Below are positions 1-11,596 of a stretch of DNA of 64,000 bases, piece after piece. The notes under the pieces were generated by a model that saw only the letters and a program-made list of their open reading frames with translations, had not been told where the DNA came from and did not search any database. Source of the stretch: Holacanthus passer (taxonomy: Eukaryota > Chordata > Actinopteri > Pomacanthidae); assembly GCA_025331565.1 (NCBI GenBank), contig JAFREQ010000221.1:1-64000 (forward strand), read 5' to 3'. Numbering within the stretch: position 1 is the first letter of the stretch; each line of letters begins with the position of its first letter. The translations under genes and the position numbers were made by a program.

Positions 1-172
1 TAAATTGCTCTGGCTCCCTTTGGTGTGGGAAGCAGCAAACAGAAGATAAGATATTCAAAGCCGCTGTCCTGTGTGTGCACATGCACATGCACGTGCCTGT
101 GTGCAGCATGCGTTGCTTTGTTTGTGGCAGAGGGGTTGCTTGAATCAACATTACAAAGACGGCTGTGGCTTC

Positions 173-175
<3 letters not shown>

Positions 176-221
<46 letters not shown>

Positions 222-231
222 ACACACACAC
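176..231. repeat. (CA)n microsatellite
   Basis: About 28 CA units, interrupted once by a G at 217. Both short ORFs that cross it owe their Thr-His runs to the repeat and are not genes. Confidence 0.97.
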
Positions 232-1080
232 TAGCACTGTGGCCAGTCATCTCCCGGTTGTGCCTGACTTGTGAATCTCTTCATCAGTGAGTCCAACAGA
301 GAAATCAAGGGTTTTGATTGGAGTTCTGGATCTATCATCACAACATCCCAGTGACTCGAATGAGCCTCTAATTAAAATCAAAATGCAATTTTGATTTACA
401 TTTACACATTTACCGGGCATAATTATGAGTCTCTCCTCTCCAAGGGCGCACCACAAGACTGCACCAGTCAAAATGTCATCCCTCGTGGATGGATTCAGGT
501 CCCTCAAGGCCAGTCAGTACCTAAAATGTCACCTTGCTATTTGACCTGTAATTTTAGTGTGCTTGCGTGCGTGTTTGTGTATTAAAGCTGTCAGCCAGCT
601 TTATTGGGATATGTTTCACTTCTTGTTATGGCTTTACCTGAAATCCATCACCTTGTCATTGGTTACCAGTGGAGTCAGGACGTTTTTGTCAGCATCGTCT
701 CTGTGTTCATTTTATGTTTGGTTGATCCATCGGCTGGATAATTTTCCTGCCTCACAATTGAAGTTTTCCTATGGCCTGATAAATTAAGGCTTTTGCTATT
801 AAGGGATTACAGCTTCCTGTGCCTTAATCGCAGACACTGGTGTCTGATAAGTCCTTTGTGCTTACCGTTGCCTCTGGACATTATTCATATCAAAAAAGAG
901 GCAGCAGCAGTCAGTGAGGTGATTAGATGAGGAGCTGCAGGTGACAGCCTCTTATTGCTGTTCAGGCAAGCACCAAACCTCCAGCATGTCAGAGTGATAG
1001 TGCATGTTGATGTTCAGCAGGTAGGTTAGTTATTTGTTAACTGGCTCTAAACATTTGGGCATAAAGAAACTATTGAACAA
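232..1080. other. Non-coding stretch, nothing recognised
   Basis: Ordinary AT-rich sequence. Short ORFs exist on both strands (for example 247-507 on the - strand), but they lack splice signals, family motifs and biased codon use. I see no repeat family that I can name here. Confidence 0.5.
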
Positions 1081-1084
1081 AATT

Positions 1085-1262
1085 TTGACCAGATGACGGC
1101 ACTGGATGAAAGATCAGGAGATCAAAATTATTGCAATTCATGAATGTCTGTACCAAATTTTCTTCCAGAGACTTATCACAGGATAAGTGAAAACCTTAAT
1201 CAAATGGTGGTGCTAGAGGAAAAGTCAGACGAACCCCAGAGTTATCAGTGTCACCAAAATCA
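1085..1262 (+). repeat. Dispersed repeat family C, copy 1
   Basis: Diverged copy of a short dispersed repeat seen three times in this window (also 6074-6235 and 35413-35668). Shared landmarks are 'catgaatgtctgtacc', a 'ggtgctagaggaaaagtca' block and a 'tcaccaaa' block. From memory, near-identical sequences are very common in percomorph genomes. I see no terminal repeats or coding potential, so the mobilising family is unknown. Confidence 0.65.
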
Positions 1263-1375
1263 GTGCGAGAATAACGTGTGATATATGTAGAACCAATAAC
1301 AAGTCCACCCTGTCCTCGCTTGCGAAGGACCGAGTCTTTCCAGGATGCTCCTTTCATATCCAGTCATGATACTAT

Positions 1376-1555
1376 CACCTTATTGCTCCTGTCCCAATTT
1401 GTTTCAGAATAAGAACAGATTTACAAAAATCAATAAAGCTGATGAGGTGAATTATTAAATATATTGTCTTTGCACTGTTTTCAATTGTGTATATGTCAAA
1501 AAGGATTAGCAAATTAACACATTCTGTTTTATGAGTCCAAACTTTTCTTGGATGC
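1376..1555 (-). mobile_element. Dispersed repeat family A (MITE-like), copy 1
   Basis: Reads like the reverse of the element at 11393-11596. It has 'attgctcctgtccca', then 'gtctttgcactgttttcaat', then the degraded end 'ccaaacttttcttgga'. Copy 3 at 22128-22238 shares the central part, including 'ggattagcaaatta'. The family is non-coding, and its termini carry the CCCAA...TTGGG motif. It is common in teleosts and probably a non-autonomous DNA transposon; I cannot assign the superfamily. Confidence 0.7.
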
Positions 1556-1559
1556 TGCA

Positions 1560-3070
1560 CGTACAAAACACAAGGAGAAAAGATATCTGCAAGCTTCACA
1601 CACTCAAGGTTGTTTTCTGTTTACTAATGTCCAGTGATTTCAGTTTTCACTCTGGAGTCACACATCAGTATGTCAGCAGGCTGAAACCCTGCTCCTACTG
1701 ATGTTCAGGTTTGGCTGACCTTTCCCATCCTTCATCTTTTCAAGTCTCTAATCATAGATTCTGTCACCAGACAGTGCAGCATTCTAAAAGACAGTGAAAG
1801 CTACTCTAATGTTTGGGCCTAAAGAGTTTATAATTGCGAGATCAAGCTGAATCACATACACCTGTTTGGCATTTTGATGTCAATGGAGTTACAAAGGTTA
1901 AGCAGCTCATCGAAGCTTTGCCGCACAACGATATCATGAGCACTCTGCACGTTATATCAGACTTATTATTCCATCACACATAGAGGTTGATACAGGTCGA
2001 TACAGCAGATTACAATTAAATTTTTCTTGCTTCCAAAAATAACTTCCTCTCTCTCAGTGAGACAGACTTTCAGGGTATCTGTGAATATGAACGTACATAT
2101 TACATTAGATGAGCAGGTATGGATAAGAAACTGCAAAAGTAATCAGTAAGATATCACTTTGTGCCTTGATGAGCTCTTTTTTTTCATTTCCAAAAAGTCT
2201 GATATTTAAAGATAATTCAGCTTTGAGTTTTTAGAGGTTTCCTCAGTTGCTGGAGGCGAGTGAAAAGAGTAAGAAATTGGAAGTTATCAACTTTCATTTT
2301 TTGAAAGACATTAACTCTTGACAGTGAAATCTCTATTTACCATCATCCATTAAGATAAGAGAATTAATTAGTGGTGGAAATTCATCCTAATGCTCCAGTT
2401 TAAAGATCCTCTGCTTCAAGAGGGCCAATCAATCCACGCACAGTCAATGAGATGAATGGAAGATAAGTTGAGAAAACAAGATGAAGTGGAAGAGAAAAGG
2501 GAGAAATAAATGAGACAACAGGGGCTTAATTAGACCAGTGTTATACAGTAAATATACATAAACATACAGTAAAGAGGAGTAATGTTTGTCCTTATGGGGC
2601 CACATGCAAATAATGACTGTAGTGTACAAGTAAACAAAAGAAGAACATTGGAGACTTGGGTGAAAAAGTATTTCCATTATCCATTGATAATGACATGCAC
2701 AATTACACATTGATTCTGGAGCCATCACTCCATGCAATTTTAATGCCAGTATATGACAAATAATCTGCTGGAGGTTTTTTTTTCTGCACTCTGATTCATT
2801 GTCTCATTATGTACTGCAGTGTGTGCTGTGTATGCTCTCTTGGCCAGTCTTGGTGAATTTGAAGAGTTAAAATAGCAACATACAGATTTAAGTCTTGTCA
2901 ATAATGAGTCATGGTTAATTGCAGGCGATGGCAGCAGCTGAATGTACAGAATTGTAATAGGAAGAGGGAGGTGGAGAAGCAGCTGCTTCGGTGTGGGAAA
3001 GTGTGGCCCTGAACCAAGATGAATGAGAGTGATGGAATATAAGAGAATAAGAGACGAGGAATGTCTGTAG
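1560..3070. other. Non-coding stretch, nothing recognised
   Basis: AT-rich unique sequence without a recognisable gene or element. ORFs on the - strand near 2444-3147 are low-complexity Ser/Leu/His translations without splice context. Confidence 0.45.
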
Positions 3071-3077
3071 TTTGTCC

Positions 3078-3097
3078 TGCTTCTTCTTCTTCTTCTT
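3078..3097. repeat. (TTC)n short tandem repeat
   Basis: About six CTT/TTC units followed by a long pyrimidine-rich stretch to about 3310. The Phe/Ser/Leu-rich ORF over it reflects this composition. Confidence 0.85.
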
Positions 3098-3423
3098 GCA
3101 TCATTCTGATTGCGGAGTCTGTTGTTTCCTTTCTGTCCTTGCAACACTCCCTCCCCCGTCTTCCCCTGCCCTTTCTTTTACCTCTTTTTGTTGCATTGCC
3201 ATGTTTTCTTTAAGGCGTGTTTTTTGTTGTTGCTTTGCTGTCTCTCTTTCTCTCTCCTGTTATCTACTTCTTTGCCTGTTCTCTTACACTCTGCTTTTCA
3301 CTTTCTCACTGACTGACTCTCCTTTATTGAAACAAGACAAGACGCATAATGGAATTTATTTGAATGTCGGTAAAACACCATGTTGGAGCCGTATTTGTGC
3401 TAAGTCAAGAAGAGTATCGCCCA

Positions 3424-3471
3424 AGTGTGTGTTTGTGTGTGTGTGAGAGAGAGAGTGCACGTGTGTGTGCA
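3424..3471. repeat. Imperfect TG/GA/TG repeat
   Basis: (GT)n broken by TTT, then (GA)5, then GTGCACGTG and further GT units. Confidence 0.85.
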
Positions 3472-3623
3472 CCTATGCCAGTCTAGATTGTGAAATTTAA
3501 GCGCTTTTCCTAAGCTCAGCAGAAAAGTGAAAACTATAGCAGAATAAATAAAAAGCAACCATGAAACCTACCTCCCACTGTGTGTGGGGCTGCATCAAAC
3601 AAATATTTTCAAAATCATGTATT

Positions 3624-3899
3624 TTCATGATTAATCATTTAGAAAATGTCAAACAGTTGTGAAAAATGCTCATCACAATTTTTCCAGAGACCAAAGCGAC
3701 GTCTTCAAATTGCTTCTTTTGTCCAAAACTTTTATTTACGATCATCAGCGACAAAGAAAAGCAGCAAATCCTTACATTTAAAAAGCTGCAGCAAATCTTT
3801 GACATTTTTGCTTGAAACCAACAATCTATTGTCAAAATAATTGGCGATTAATTTTCTTTTGATGAGCGAATCGATTAACCAACTAATCATTGCAGCTGT
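3624..3899 (+). mobile_element. Dispersed repeat family B (ATTAATCGA-ended), copy 1
   Basis: About 280 bases with ends rich in attaatc/gattaat. The internal order is typical of a very common teleost element: 'gtgaaaaatgctcatcaca', 'ccagagaccaaagcgacg', 'cttcaaattgct', 'gacaaagaaaagcagcaaat', then 'cgattaatttt' and 'actaatcattgcagct'. The element is non-coding. The overlapping 152-aa ORF at 3732-4190 (- strand) is chance. Other copies are at 4901 and 9226. Confidence 0.75.
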
Positions 3900-3904
3900 G
3901 TGAT

Positions 3905-4900
3905 GGTGCACTTGAAGTAAATGGCTCATTCTGTGCTTAATGCAGATTTCGTATTTTCTAATTATAGCAATAATTCGGGGTGATTGGCACTTAACGTCAA
4001 CTTTTAGATGATAATGTATATGCGGAGTATTTGGTTGAATGATATACAATGACCCGACCTGATTGACCACATACAAGCAAAATGCATTAAATAACAGAAG
4101 CCGTGGCTGAAAATAGCACAGCAGCTCTGCCGCGTGTTCAGAAATGGACACACATGCATATGAAATTAAAAATTCAGTGCTGTCACTCACTTCTGTTGAG
4201 TGTCTAAGTGTGCATGCTCATGTGTGTGAGTCCTCTGGGCTGGCAGACAGTGCTGTATACTGATAAGCAGGCTAGAGCCTATTAGCTGTTTGGCCTGAAG
4301 CCTGAATGTCACTGGTGATTTTCCCGTCTCTGGTCAGAAACCACATCCACACTTACCAGAGAGCCAGTGGGACATGTGATGGTTTACATCACGTGATTTC
4401 TGTTATTACTTTATTAATTAACCTCCGCATCCACAAGCCTCGTTTATTGTCATCTTCTCTTCTCATTTAGCCCTTTTCTCTCTCTGGCTGTGTGTTTGTA
4501 TTTGCCTCCAGCTTGCTGCAATCTGGACAAAACTGCTGTTATCTAAAGAGGAAATGCAACATTCATTGTTTGATTTACATTTTAACAACAAAAGCCCTGA
4601 GATTATGGCTTTTGTAGCTTTTTTTTGTCGTGTTGCGTTCTCTTTTCTTCCTCTTCTCTTCCGTTGCACAGTGGCTGCTGTGTGTGGGTGTCAAAGTCAT
4701 GATAATTTATTATGCTGTTTAATTTGTCTCCCAGTGGCTAATCAACATATCAACAGTCAAAATCATTCACTTTTTCCAACATTTTGTATATATATATTAT
4801 TTAATTTAACATGTCACCAGCCTTTTCACATCCATAATAGTTTATGTTGTACAGATTTCTGGGTGATATGTAACTAATGGTCACTCGCTCTCTTCAACGT
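3905..4900. other. Non-coding stretch, nothing recognised
   Basis: Unique AT-rich sequence with no gene, RNA or repeat family that I can name. Confidence 0.45.
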
Positions 4901-5422
4901 AGGGCTGTAACTGATGAACATCTTCTTATTAATTAGTCTGGCCAGAATTCCCATGACTGATACACTTATAATTTTTCAGAAGACAGTGAAAAATGCCCAT
5001 GCCCAGTTAGCACATTCATAAAGCTTGTTTAATTCAGTAAGCTTTGCAAAACTCAACTCAAGGCAGTTATAGACAACGCTTGTGATTCCACCAGACACGC
5101 TGCAGCACGTCCGCATCCCAGCTCTCAACTTTGGTTAAAATTTTGCGCCTCGTCTTATTTTCATTGAAGCCCCATCAAGCTGCACGAGCAGATCGAGCTG
5201 GGTAGGAAGTCAGACACAGGAACAGCGTACAACATCCAAACTGACAAAACCAACAAAATCTGAGCAAATCAACAAAATCAGGATGGCAAAACGCTCCCAG
5301 TGAGGTATGAAGCTGTCGTAGAGCTGTGCCCAGCGGAATCAAGACAGAAGACTATGACAAGCAATGAATATTCATATTTAAGATAGTCATTTTTTTCTAA
5401 TTCATTAATTGACTAATTTTTA
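4901..5422 (+). mobile_element. Family B copy 2, interrupted by other sequence
   Basis: The left end begins 'agggctgtaactgatgaac' and runs through 'agtgaaaaatgcccat' to about 5002. A right end with 'ttcattaattgactaat' lies at about 5400-5420. The roughly 380 bases between them do not match the interior of copies 1 or 3, and they are richer in CpG (5085-5200). The simplest reading is an element split by a later insertion of unidentified origin. A chance right-end match is the alternative. Confidence 0.5.
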
Positions 5423-5429
5423 ACTCCAT

Positions 5430-6070
5430 TTATAAAAAGATGGGAAATTTCCATACCTGCCTCTGTGCCACTAATCTTGGCAGTCTTCTCACTAAAGATG
5501 TCTTCATCTAGAGTCAAATTCTTTTTTTGATGGGCTCAGTCAGACTGAAGTGAAGCAGATGGACTACCTATTACTGAAGGATTCAATTTTATGTTCTCTT
5601 CTCTTCTTGTTGTCATGTGTGGCAGGTGGCCATTATCATTTTTTTTCTGAAAAAGGCAACCAGCACCAGCTCTGGTGTTTACTGAACAGTAATTTTGGAC
5701 TCTGTTCTATCCATTTTAGAAAAACATGTAATTACCTGACATTTGTCATTCATATCTATAAAATACAGCAAGTATCTCACTAAGATGAACAATTAATTGT
5801 GATAAAACAAACAATGTAAAGAATAGAGATTAAAAAAACAATTACTATCTGCATTTTGATTACCATTATGTCAGCTCTATAATTACAGTGATAATAACTG
5901 ATGACGGTTGTGTTTTTGATTACTCTGCTTATTGACCGAGCCCCGATCTGTGATTCATTCTATCAACGAGCTCCATCTGCACTCGGCTCAATCTGTCCAC
6001 AATTAACAACATAGTAGAGGGGGGGACGAGGTTAACAAGACCACACCTGTCCCAAAGAGGGTGCTGACTA
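5430..6070. other. Non-coding stretch, nothing recognised
   Basis: AT-rich sequence. It includes a short poly-G patch at about 6018 but no supported gene. Confidence 0.45.
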
Positions 6071-6073
6071 GTT

Positions 6074-6235
6074 TTCAGGACATTTCACTCAGAAGCAAAA
6101 ATGTGAACCAGAGGAGATGTCAGGACATCACCAAAAGACAGACTGTGAGAGAACCATGAATGTCTGAACCAAGATTTGTGCTAATCCATACAGTAGATGT
6201 TGGGATAGTTCATCTGTGAAATTTGTCAAGATATC
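6074..6235 (+). repeat. Dispersed repeat family C, copy 2
   Basis: Shares 'catttcactcagaagcaaaa', 'acatcaccaaaag' and 'accatgaatgtctgaacca' with the family C layout seen at 1085 and 35413. It is strongly diverged and non-coding. Confidence 0.6.
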
Positions 6236-6741
6236 CAACCTCACCGCCCACAGAGCCCAGCACGGCCAAAAGTAAAAGCAATGTTCTAGAAAATCTTGCT
6301 CCACTGAGTATGTTCATTATACAAAAATACATTTCTTTTACTTGGAATAAGGGGTCTGACTTTGGTATATCTGTCAGTGAAAGATTACCTGCAAAAAATG
6401 TCAAGACGTGACTTACCATCTTAATTTACCAAGACTTATTGGTATAGACCTTTTTCACAGCAGGTATTTTGACTTGTCATAGAAGCACAGCTGTTACTAA
6501 TAGTAGAAATAATGTGAAACAGGGATATGGATGCATTAATTAATGGAGAATAAAATGCACTTGTTGATAATATTTAAAATGAGATTAAAGATGAAATTAG
6601 AATACAGAGAATGCATAAAATCAAGTATAATAGAACATTTAAAAGTAGTGCAGCTGTGCAGAAGTACGAACAAGAGTTTCAGGCCTGCACCAGGAAAGTT
6701 AAAGGCAAAAGTGAGGAGAGAAGATTTCACTTTCTATTTAA

Positions 6742-7600
6742 AATATTAGCGTGCTGGCTTCCCTGATATCTAAAGGTAGTGTGTGTCCTGCCTTTCATAC
6801 CTTCCAATAAATGAGCAGCAGATGATCGCAGTGTTCTTGAAGGCAGATAGTGAACAAGGGAGTTAGCAATGTAGCTTGGTCCGAGCCCATTAAGGGCTTT
6901 GCATGTAAGGACCTTAAAATCTATTCTAAACATTATAGGAAACCAGTGCGGAGTGGCAAAACTGGGCTAAAGCTGTGCCACAAGATACTGACACTTCATC
7001 CCATAGGTGAGGCACGCCGATGTTAGTCATGAATTTGGGGCAAGAAATCAGTTAAAAGATCTGATTCTTCCCCCAAAGCTGGAATGAGGCCTGAAATTAA
7101 TACATGGTGTAAATGACAGTCGCTCAGTTTCTCCGGGAGCAGGAGTCTATTTTCAGGACCTCAGAGCCAGTTTTCCTTTGCAGAATGTCAAAAGACCCAG
7201 TGTGAATGATAGTCCCTCTGATTCCCTGGATGTGAAGAGAGGAGAAGTGGCAACAGCCCTGTTAGCTCCTTGACAGATGTGTCAGCCATAGTTAGATTTT
7301 CAGTCTTTGCTATTCTTGCATGCTCGGTTATAGAGTCTCCGATCAGAATGGTGTCTGGCTTATCAGGTGTGGAGATTCCAGTGTTTCTTCTGGCCCTCAG
7401 TCAGCTGTGGTTTTGGGCCTACTTCTTGGGTTTTGATCAGCCTTAATGCTAGTGGTTTGATAAACTTCCCTGGATTTCTTTGACAACGTCAACCCAGGTC
7501 CTGGCTGGAGTTGATGCTTTGGGTCTAGTGCCGGTGCTGTGCCAGTAGGAAGCATCATTAGGGAAGGCTGGTTTAGGAACCTCATTCACATTCGCAGTCA
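6742..7600 (-). mobile_element. Internally deleted L2/CR1-like LINE: SGNH ORF1 remnant plus RT C-terminal tail
   Basis: Read on the - strand, the upstream part (about 7600-7020) carries a remnant of the esterase-type (SGNH) domain found in ORF1 of CR1/L2-group LINEs. It has a GDSI block, TILIGDSITEHARIAKTEN, at about 7300-7355, and a later block, ISGLIPALGEESDLL, at about 7050-7090. The downstream part (6933-6742) encodes a reverse-transcriptase C-terminal tail, with RIDFKVLTCKALNGLGPSY followed by a SRTLRSS motif. Endonuclease and most of the RT are missing between them, so this is an internal deletion or two adjacent fragments. Several frameshifts and stops make it a dead copy. Confidence 0.8.
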
Positions 7601-7619
7601 AATCTATGACGGGATGCTC

Positions 7620-9220
7620 CACATGTGATGTAATCCAGTGTTTAAAAGTCTGTCTGTTTTGAGCACCTTGTACAGTAGCTGCTACAGAGTCAATGAATTG
7701 CTCCCTCTTACTGATTAATGCAGCTTTTCAGTCTCTTTTCAAGACGTGCTATCCTCTCGCTCAGTCGCTCATGCTCAGCTCACAGATTTTGCCTTCTTGT
7801 CCTCGTCCCACTCCCAGCTTTCCAGGCACAGACACAGAAAAGAGAGTTGTGCTGTTTGGAGGTCAGGCTTGCACATACAGTGATTTATTTCTAATGATTA
7901 AGTATCCAGGTTCCACTTTCTGTAGCTTTTGACAGAAAAAAAGGATATAGCACAAGAATGTATGCAAAGAGTGAGCAGAAAAGCATCTGCACGGTTATAG
8001 GGCAGAAAGCCCTTGTGAGTTCTATTTAACACTGATGATGTCTCAGTTCTATTGAAGTGTCCCAGTAAGACATGACAGTGAGCCAGCGTGAACGATACCA
8101 GGACCCTGAAACTGAAGCCACTAAATGGAATTTGTCCACTATTATTTTCATTATTTAAGTATTTTTTTCTACTTTGACATGAAGCTACACTTACAGTACA
8201 GTCAAAGAAAACCCATTGATTTACATCCAGCCATGATACAGACCAGAACTCTATTGTCTGCTTTATAGAGTGTAGATACATTGCATCAAAAGTAGAATCA
8301 TTCACAATGAAGACAAAATGAGTTTTTTGTAATAAGCCCATAAGAGTGAGAGGGAGGTGGTTATTTTTCCAGCAGCGAGCTCACCCAGGCAATACATATT
8401 CAGCATTTTGCACGCACCTCTCCTTAATCTGAAGAACAGAAGTGACTGGCCTTGTTTATTTATTATTGATCGGGATAAAATAGCAGAGATGCTCTTGTTG
8501 CCTGTTAAGTCAGAGCAGGATAGATATGGCTATAGGGAACATGGATTTTTTGTTTATTTTCTGCCTGGAAAGCTTCTTATAATCATTAAGGCGCAATGAG
8601 ACCTCAATTTGTTTTGGTGACAGTAATATTTGTAAGTGGTGGCTCTGTGTGTTTGCATTGGCTCATCTCCTCCCCACTCTCTGTTTACCTCTGTGTCTCT
8701 TTATTTGTTGGAGGGTTTTCCTATTTCCAGTGCTCTGTACAAATGACGCAGTGTACAAACACAAATACGTGAGAAAGGCACACATGAGCGCATGCGAATG
8801 AATGTGAATGTGTCTTCAACATTAGATCTTAATCTTTTTTTCTTGATGTGTGTTTTTTAGTGTATATGTTTGTAAAATAAATGATTCTAGTTTGCAGTAG
8901 AACAGAGGTGAGTACACAGATATCCACTGTGCTTGTTTAACACCACTTATCTCACCAAGAAAGAGAGACTCATTTGCAGCCACTGCAATTTAGTTTGCAT
9001 ATGGCATCAAAACACATCTTGTGCCTGTGTAGAATTTCTTTCTTTCTTTATTTCTTTTTAAGCATCTGTTTAAACTACTATAATTACTGACTATGTTGTT
9101 GCTGACTTTGGTGTCCACCTTTGGAAAATATTCATTTTCCATTCAAGGGTTGTAGAGGCATATAAACAACAGCCTGTTTTGTTATTTTTTGACAATTTAT
9201 TTCACAAAATCTGTCCAGTG
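7620..9220. other. Non-coding stretch, nothing recognised
   Basis: Unique AT-rich sequence. The 147-aa - strand ORF at 7898-8341 has no motif or splice context and looks like chance. Confidence 0.45.
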
Positions 9221-9225
9221 TGGCT

Positions 9226-9484
9226 GACAAAGTAGTCAATTAATAATTTAGTCAATAGACTGAAAAATGCACGTGCAATAGATAATCACCAAATCATTGA
9301 AGTTGTTTTTTTTTTTTTTTTTTTCAAAAAGGCCAAATATCCTTTAGTTCCAGCCTCTAAATTATGAGGATTGGCTGCTTTTCTTTGAATTATGAATAGT
9401 AAATTGAATATCTTCATGTTTTGGACTGATGTTTGTCACTTTGGGTCATTTTCTGTCTTTTGATATATCAAACAATTAATCAAT
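9226..9484 (-). mobile_element. Family B, copy 3 (inverted)
   Basis: Reverse orientation relative to 3624-3899. It shows 'agtcaattaataatttagtc' at one end, 'ttccagcctctaaattatga' and 'ggctgcttttcttt' in the middle, and 'caaacaattaatcaatga' at the other end. A 20-base poly-T tract (9305-9324) sits inside it. It is non-coding. Confidence 0.7.
9305..9324. repeat. Poly-T tract (20)
   Basis: Homopolymer inside family B copy 3. Confidence 0.97.
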
Positions 9485-9489
9485 GAAAT

Positions 9490-10440
9490 CACGGTCGGAT
9501 GAATCGATACTAAAATCATTGTTAGTTGGAGCCTTCCTGTTCAAGCCTCTTGAAAACTTTAACATGTGCTGCAGCAGTTGCCATGATTTGCTTGGAAGAA
9601 TGAGAGGAAGAATTTTATGTCGTGAGCGTCCTTATCCAGAACTGAAAACAAAACCAAATGCATAAAAAGGTGAAAAACAGTTAACACTATTCAGTGTAAT
9701 GGTTGTCAGCAGTGGCAGCTTGTCAGTCTTTATGTTTCTCGGCTTTCTGTGCAGAATGACATTGAAATAAAAGTGCTATTTTATGTACAAGGACAGTTAT
9801 TTCATGTAGCTGTTAATGGTTGAGGTGACTGTGGATTTCCTGCTTAACAGCCTTTAAGATGAAGTGTCCTTTTTTTTTAATTGACCAGCCCACTGGCTGT
9901 CTGTCTAAGTGGTTGCTGTTAGAGTCTTTTGTTATTCACAACAGCTCCCTCCAAGATAAATCAGCACTTACAGCTTGGAAATGTTATCAAGCTCCTCAGT
10001 CGCCCCGAGAGGATCATTGCAGGTACAGCGGTAGAGGAGGAGTGTGCAGATCCTCAACACTTGGTTCAGGGGAGATTTGTTAAAAAGCTTCAAGAACATC
10101 TTTAATATCAGTGCCACTGTGGTTTTAGGCCACTTTGGTTTTGAATGTACCGTAGATTGCTTCAGACTGTAGTGTCAAATGCAACCAGCTGCTACATGGA
10201 AAATGGAAAGCAAGACTCCACTGACTGAGTGAAATAAGTTTAACAAACCACTCTGCTTTCCAGTTTCACTTTGATGATGTGTGTAATAAAAAAAAGGGGG
10301 CTTCTCTGGAGCCTGGTTTAAAGGCAAAAGTGACTCAGGCTGACATTGTGATTCAGATATGAGCAGAAAAAAGAAAATACATTTTCACTTCCAGTTTCAT
10401 CAACAATTGCTGATCCAAAATGACGGCCAGGCTGCAGTGT
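9490..10440. other. Non-coding stretch, nothing recognised
   Basis: The + strand ORF at 9859-10083 has no family motif. No repeat that I can name. Confidence 0.45.
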
Positions 10441-10448
10441 GTGCAGCT

Positions 10449-10601
10449 GGGAGAAGTTTGCCTTCAGGGCTGGGAAGTCAGGTGACATAGTATAAAGAGC
10501 AACACAGATGATTGGATGATTGGGTCAAATGCAGGACTTTCACCCAGGAAACTGGGGTTTGTGTCCTTTCTGACAGAAAGCCCTGAAGGCAAACTTCTCC
10601 C
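10449..10601. repeat. Perfect 23-base inverted repeat around a family D copy
   Basis: The left arm 10449-10471 (begins gggagaagtttgcc) and the right arm 10579-10601 are exact reverse complements, separated by 107 bases. The loop holds the dispersed family D sequence. Arms this long and perfect are not expected by chance. They suggest a foldback or inverted duplication made at or after insertion. Confidence 0.9.
10472..10578 (+). repeat. Dispersed repeat family D, copy 1
   Basis: Shares 'gaagtcaggtgac.tagtat', 'agagc.acaaag/acacag' and 'caggactttcac.cag' with 39832-39935. Related sequence is frequent in percomorph fish. It is non-coding, and its family assignment is unknown to me. Confidence 0.65.
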
Positions 10602-10609
10602 CATGTACA

Positions 10610-11390
10610 ATCACTTTGCAACCAGGGGAGAGTTTCTTCTTCTTGTGATGTTCTTGTGATGACCTCAAATGTTTCCCTGCCATGCTACAGAAAAGCATTC
10701 AACAGTGTGCTGGCACTGTATGGCTCCTCATCCATGTGAGGAGGAACCAGGCTTCCCTCAGTCAGACTGAAGATAATCCAGTCTGGGGAGGGCACATCCT
10801 CAAGAGAGCTCATTAGATACCTTGTAGTGTTGGCTGAGAGAAATGAAATGCTCTTGGGATTTGATGTTATGATGATGATGGCACTGGAGCACCACTCCTT
10901 TGATATACAATGGCTCCACTGAAATATATACAGATTCTAAATAAAATGCAATAATTCAGTGTTATTGATTTTCAGTGGAAATGAATCTTGCTAATTGCTC
11001 ATTATATTGTCTATATGTCTAAACTTTTTACAAAATACTGCTTTCCAAATTGGGAGTTCCAAGGAAGTTGTAATTAAACATGCTCTCATTTTTTTTGTAT
11101 TGTTTTTTTTTTAAATATTGAATATCTAGATTATTTTATACTGTATAAGATTTTGTCTACATTTCTCATATTTCCATTTCAAAACATTAGTCTAATAATT
11201 ATTGCGATATTAATTTCAGCCATATTAACTAGCGCTAATAGCACAAGTAATAATGTTCCCATCACAATGTTTGCAGACATCTCCTCTGTTATTCTGACAT
11301 TGACACTTGAACCTAAAACCCAAAATCTGAAGTACAATAATCATTCATCATTTTAATGCCCTTGCAATCTTTTGTTTCTTTATAATTAAA
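10610..11390. other. Non-coding stretch, nothing recognised
   Basis: AT-rich sequence with poly-T tracts at about 11090 and 11103 and no supported gene. Confidence 0.45.
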
Positions 11391-11392
11391 CA

Positions 11393-11596
11393 CAACCCCA
11401 ATTCCAAAAAAGTTGGGACGTTGTGTAAAATAAAATAAAAAACAATTTTGATGGTTTGCAAAACCCTATATTTAATTGAAAATAGTGCAAAGACGACATA
11501 TCAAATGTTGAAACTGAAAAATGTTCTATTCTTATGAAAAATATATGCGCATTTGAAATTTGATGCTGGCAACACGTTTCAAAAAAAGTTGGGATA
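11393..11596 (+). mobile_element. Dispersed repeat family A (MITE-like), copy 2, best preserved
   Basis: Starts 'caaccccaattccaaaaaag' and continues 'ttgggacgttgtgtaaaat'. It ends with a second, direct 'caaaaaaagttgggata'. Each end motif is a small imperfect palindrome (CCCAA...TTGGG). The length is about 200 bases and it is non-coding. From memory this is one of the most widespread short elements in teleosts. Copies 1 and 3 lie on the opposite strand. Confidence 0.8.

Noticed and set aside
3732..4190. 152-codon ORF on the - strand
   Set aside because: It overlaps the non-coding family B element and has no recognisable domain.
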